DNA of 64,000 bases. Source: Pseudosulfitobacter sp. DSM 107133. GTDB lineage: Bacteria; Pseudomonadota; Alphaproteobacteria; Rhodobacterales; Rhodobacteraceae. This document shows positions 63,021 through 64,000 of this stretch, piece by piece. Location: assembly GCF_022788695.1 (NCBI RefSeq), contig NZ_CP085154.1, positions 806,001 to 870,000 of the forward strand, given 5' to 3'. The translations under genes and the position numbers were made by a program. The stretch's first letter is position 1; each line of letters opens with the position of its first letter. Under the pieces are notes generated by a model, which saw only the letters and a program-made list of their open reading frames with translations, made no database searches and was not told where the DNA came from.

Positions 63021-64000
63021 ATGAAAGCGATTATTTCCGGCGCGGGCATTGCAGGACTTGCGGCGGCCTATGAGCTGGGCCGCGCGGGGTGGGATGTCGT
63101 GGTGCTTGAAAAAGCCGACAGCCTGCGCGACGGCGGCTATATGATCGACTTTTTCGGCCCCGGCTATGACGCCGCCGAAGCCAACGGGCTGCTGGATGCC
63201 TTTGCCCGACATGCCAGAAAGGTCGAAGGCGTCGAGCTGGTCAATGCTGACGGGTCGCGTCAGGGTTACATGAGCTACAGATCCTTCGCCGCTCCGCTGG
63301 GCGGGCGTCTGTTTTCGCTGATGCGCTGCGATCTTGAGCGGGTGCTGTTCAACGCGCTGGGGCCTAATGTCGATCTGCGCTTTGGCACCCGGATCGAAAC
63401 CGTGGACAATGGCCCCGCGTCGGTCGACATCGTCACCTCGGCAGGGGATCGGTTGCACGGCGATGTGCTGATCGGTGCCGACGGGATACATTCCCCGCTG
63501 CGGGCGCAATTGTTTACACCCGAACCCCGCGTGCTCAGATATCTGGGCTATCACACGGCCGCCTATATCTTCCGCTCTGGCGCAGTGGCCAAGGCGGTGC
63601 AGGACCGGTTCTTGATGCTGTCGCTGCCCGACCGGCAGGCGGGTCTTTACCGGATGGAGGGCGACAGCGTTGCGGTCTACTTTATCTGGCGCGATACGCG
63701 ACCTGAACGCGCGGATGATGCGGCGGCGGCAATCCGGGAGAACTTTGGCGATCTGGGATGGCTGGTGCCCGAAACACTGGCGGCGATGCCGCCGAACGCT
63801 GAAATCTACTATGATGTGGTCGCCCAGATCGAGGCGGACCAATGGTGCAACGGGCGCGTGGCCTTGCTGGGCGATGCTGCCTTTGCGGTGTCATTGCTGG
63901 CGGGGCAGGGGGCGTCGCTTGCCATGGGCGGCGCGCATGTTCTGGCGCAACAGCTTGCATCGCAGGCGGATGTTCCAACCGCGCTTGCCCGATACGACAC
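63021..64000 (+). CDS. FAD-dependent monooxygenase (3' end outside window)
   Basis: About 326 codons from the ATG at 63021 (site AAAGGAG) before the right edge. FAD motif GAGIAGLAAAYELGRAG at 7-23, the ADG motif in VLIGADGIHSPLR, and the second FAD motif GRVALLGDAAFAVSLLAGQG near 280-300 place it in the UbiH/salicylate hydroxylase/TetX-like class A flavoprotein monooxygenases. The hydroxylated substrate is unknown. It is separated from tex by 152 bases and probably has its own promoter. Confidence 0.88.
   Translation, partial: MKAIISGAGIAGLAAAYELGRAGWDVVVLEKADSLRDGGYMIDFFGPGYDAAEANGLLDAFARHARKVEGVELVNADGSRQGYMSYRSFAAPLGGRLFSLMRCDLERVLFNALGPNVDLRFGTRIETVDNGPASVDIVTSAGDRLHGDVLIGADGIHSPLRAQLFTPEPRVLRYLGYHTAAYIFRSGAVAKAVQDRFLMLSLPDRQAGLYRMEGDSVAVYFIWRDTRPERADDAAAAIRENFGDLGWLVPETLAAMPPNAEIYYDVVAQIEADQWCNGRVALLGDAAFAVSLLAGQGASLAMGGAHVLAQQLASQADVPTALARYD

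Overview
The window looks like a chromosomal segment from an alphaproteobacterium of the Rhodobacterales (Roseobacter/Rhodobacteraceae type). The grounds are the high GC content outside one island, the GcrA cell-cycle regulator, the opgC-opgG-opgH glucan operon, the compact infA-maf-RNase E/G-yacG block, many ATGA and TGATG gene overlaps, and a GC-rich intergenic repeat of the kind common in that family. This placement is inference from content; no 16S rRNA gene is present.

Layout. 1-1432: end of a capsule export operon (KpsE-like, truncated by the window edge, and KpsT-like ATPase). 1651-5502: NhaA antiporter, then an ArsR regulator / YraQ-type permease / Zn-type CDF exporter operon with a palindromic operator. 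5594-9092: small genes (UDG-like protein, SseB-like protein, YHS protein, rhodanese, LpqC-type esterase). 9241-13906: osmoregulated periplasmic glucan operon opgC-opgG-opgH. 13954-22204: TTC38-like TPR protein, a ThDP enzyme with a class III CoA-transferase, CueR, PabB, Dabb protein, GcrA, EamA transporter. 22479-36916: housekeeping genes (argD, argF, gnd, hrpB, meaB, rpmB, PCuAC copper chaperone, cobB, LysR regulator, amidohydrolase, infA, maf, rng-like, yacG).

37000-45121: an intact tRNA-Phe gene whose last 46 bp are repeated exactly 8 kb downstream. These repeats bound a lower-GC genomic island. It holds orphan genes (one HamA/DUF1837-like remnant and one HEPN-like protein are candidate defence genes), a complete IS66 element with a visible 8-bp target duplication but a nonsense codon in tnpC, a chain of overlapping tiny ORFs, a tandem stem-loop region, and a deletion scar joining a tyrosine integrase start to the tail of a RepA-like ATPase. 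The island therefore looks old and immobile.

45378-53345: a giant Calx-beta/RTX/DUF4214 secreted protein, a small unknown gene, and a P450 / isoprenylcysteine-methyltransferase-like / small membrane protein operon. 53433-60484: the most interesting catabolic locus. A LacI-type regulator diverges from a TRAP transporter (P, Q, M) followed by a VOC protein, a RuBisCO-like protein and a DUF1537 kinase, in one tightly spaced operon. By analogy with the 3-oxo-isoapionate branch of D-apiose catabolism, it probably imports and degrades a branched or short-chain sugar acid; no apionate oxidoisomerase or dehydrogenase is present, so the substrate and first step are open. 60547-64000: Tex, and the start of an FAD monooxygenase cut by the window edge.
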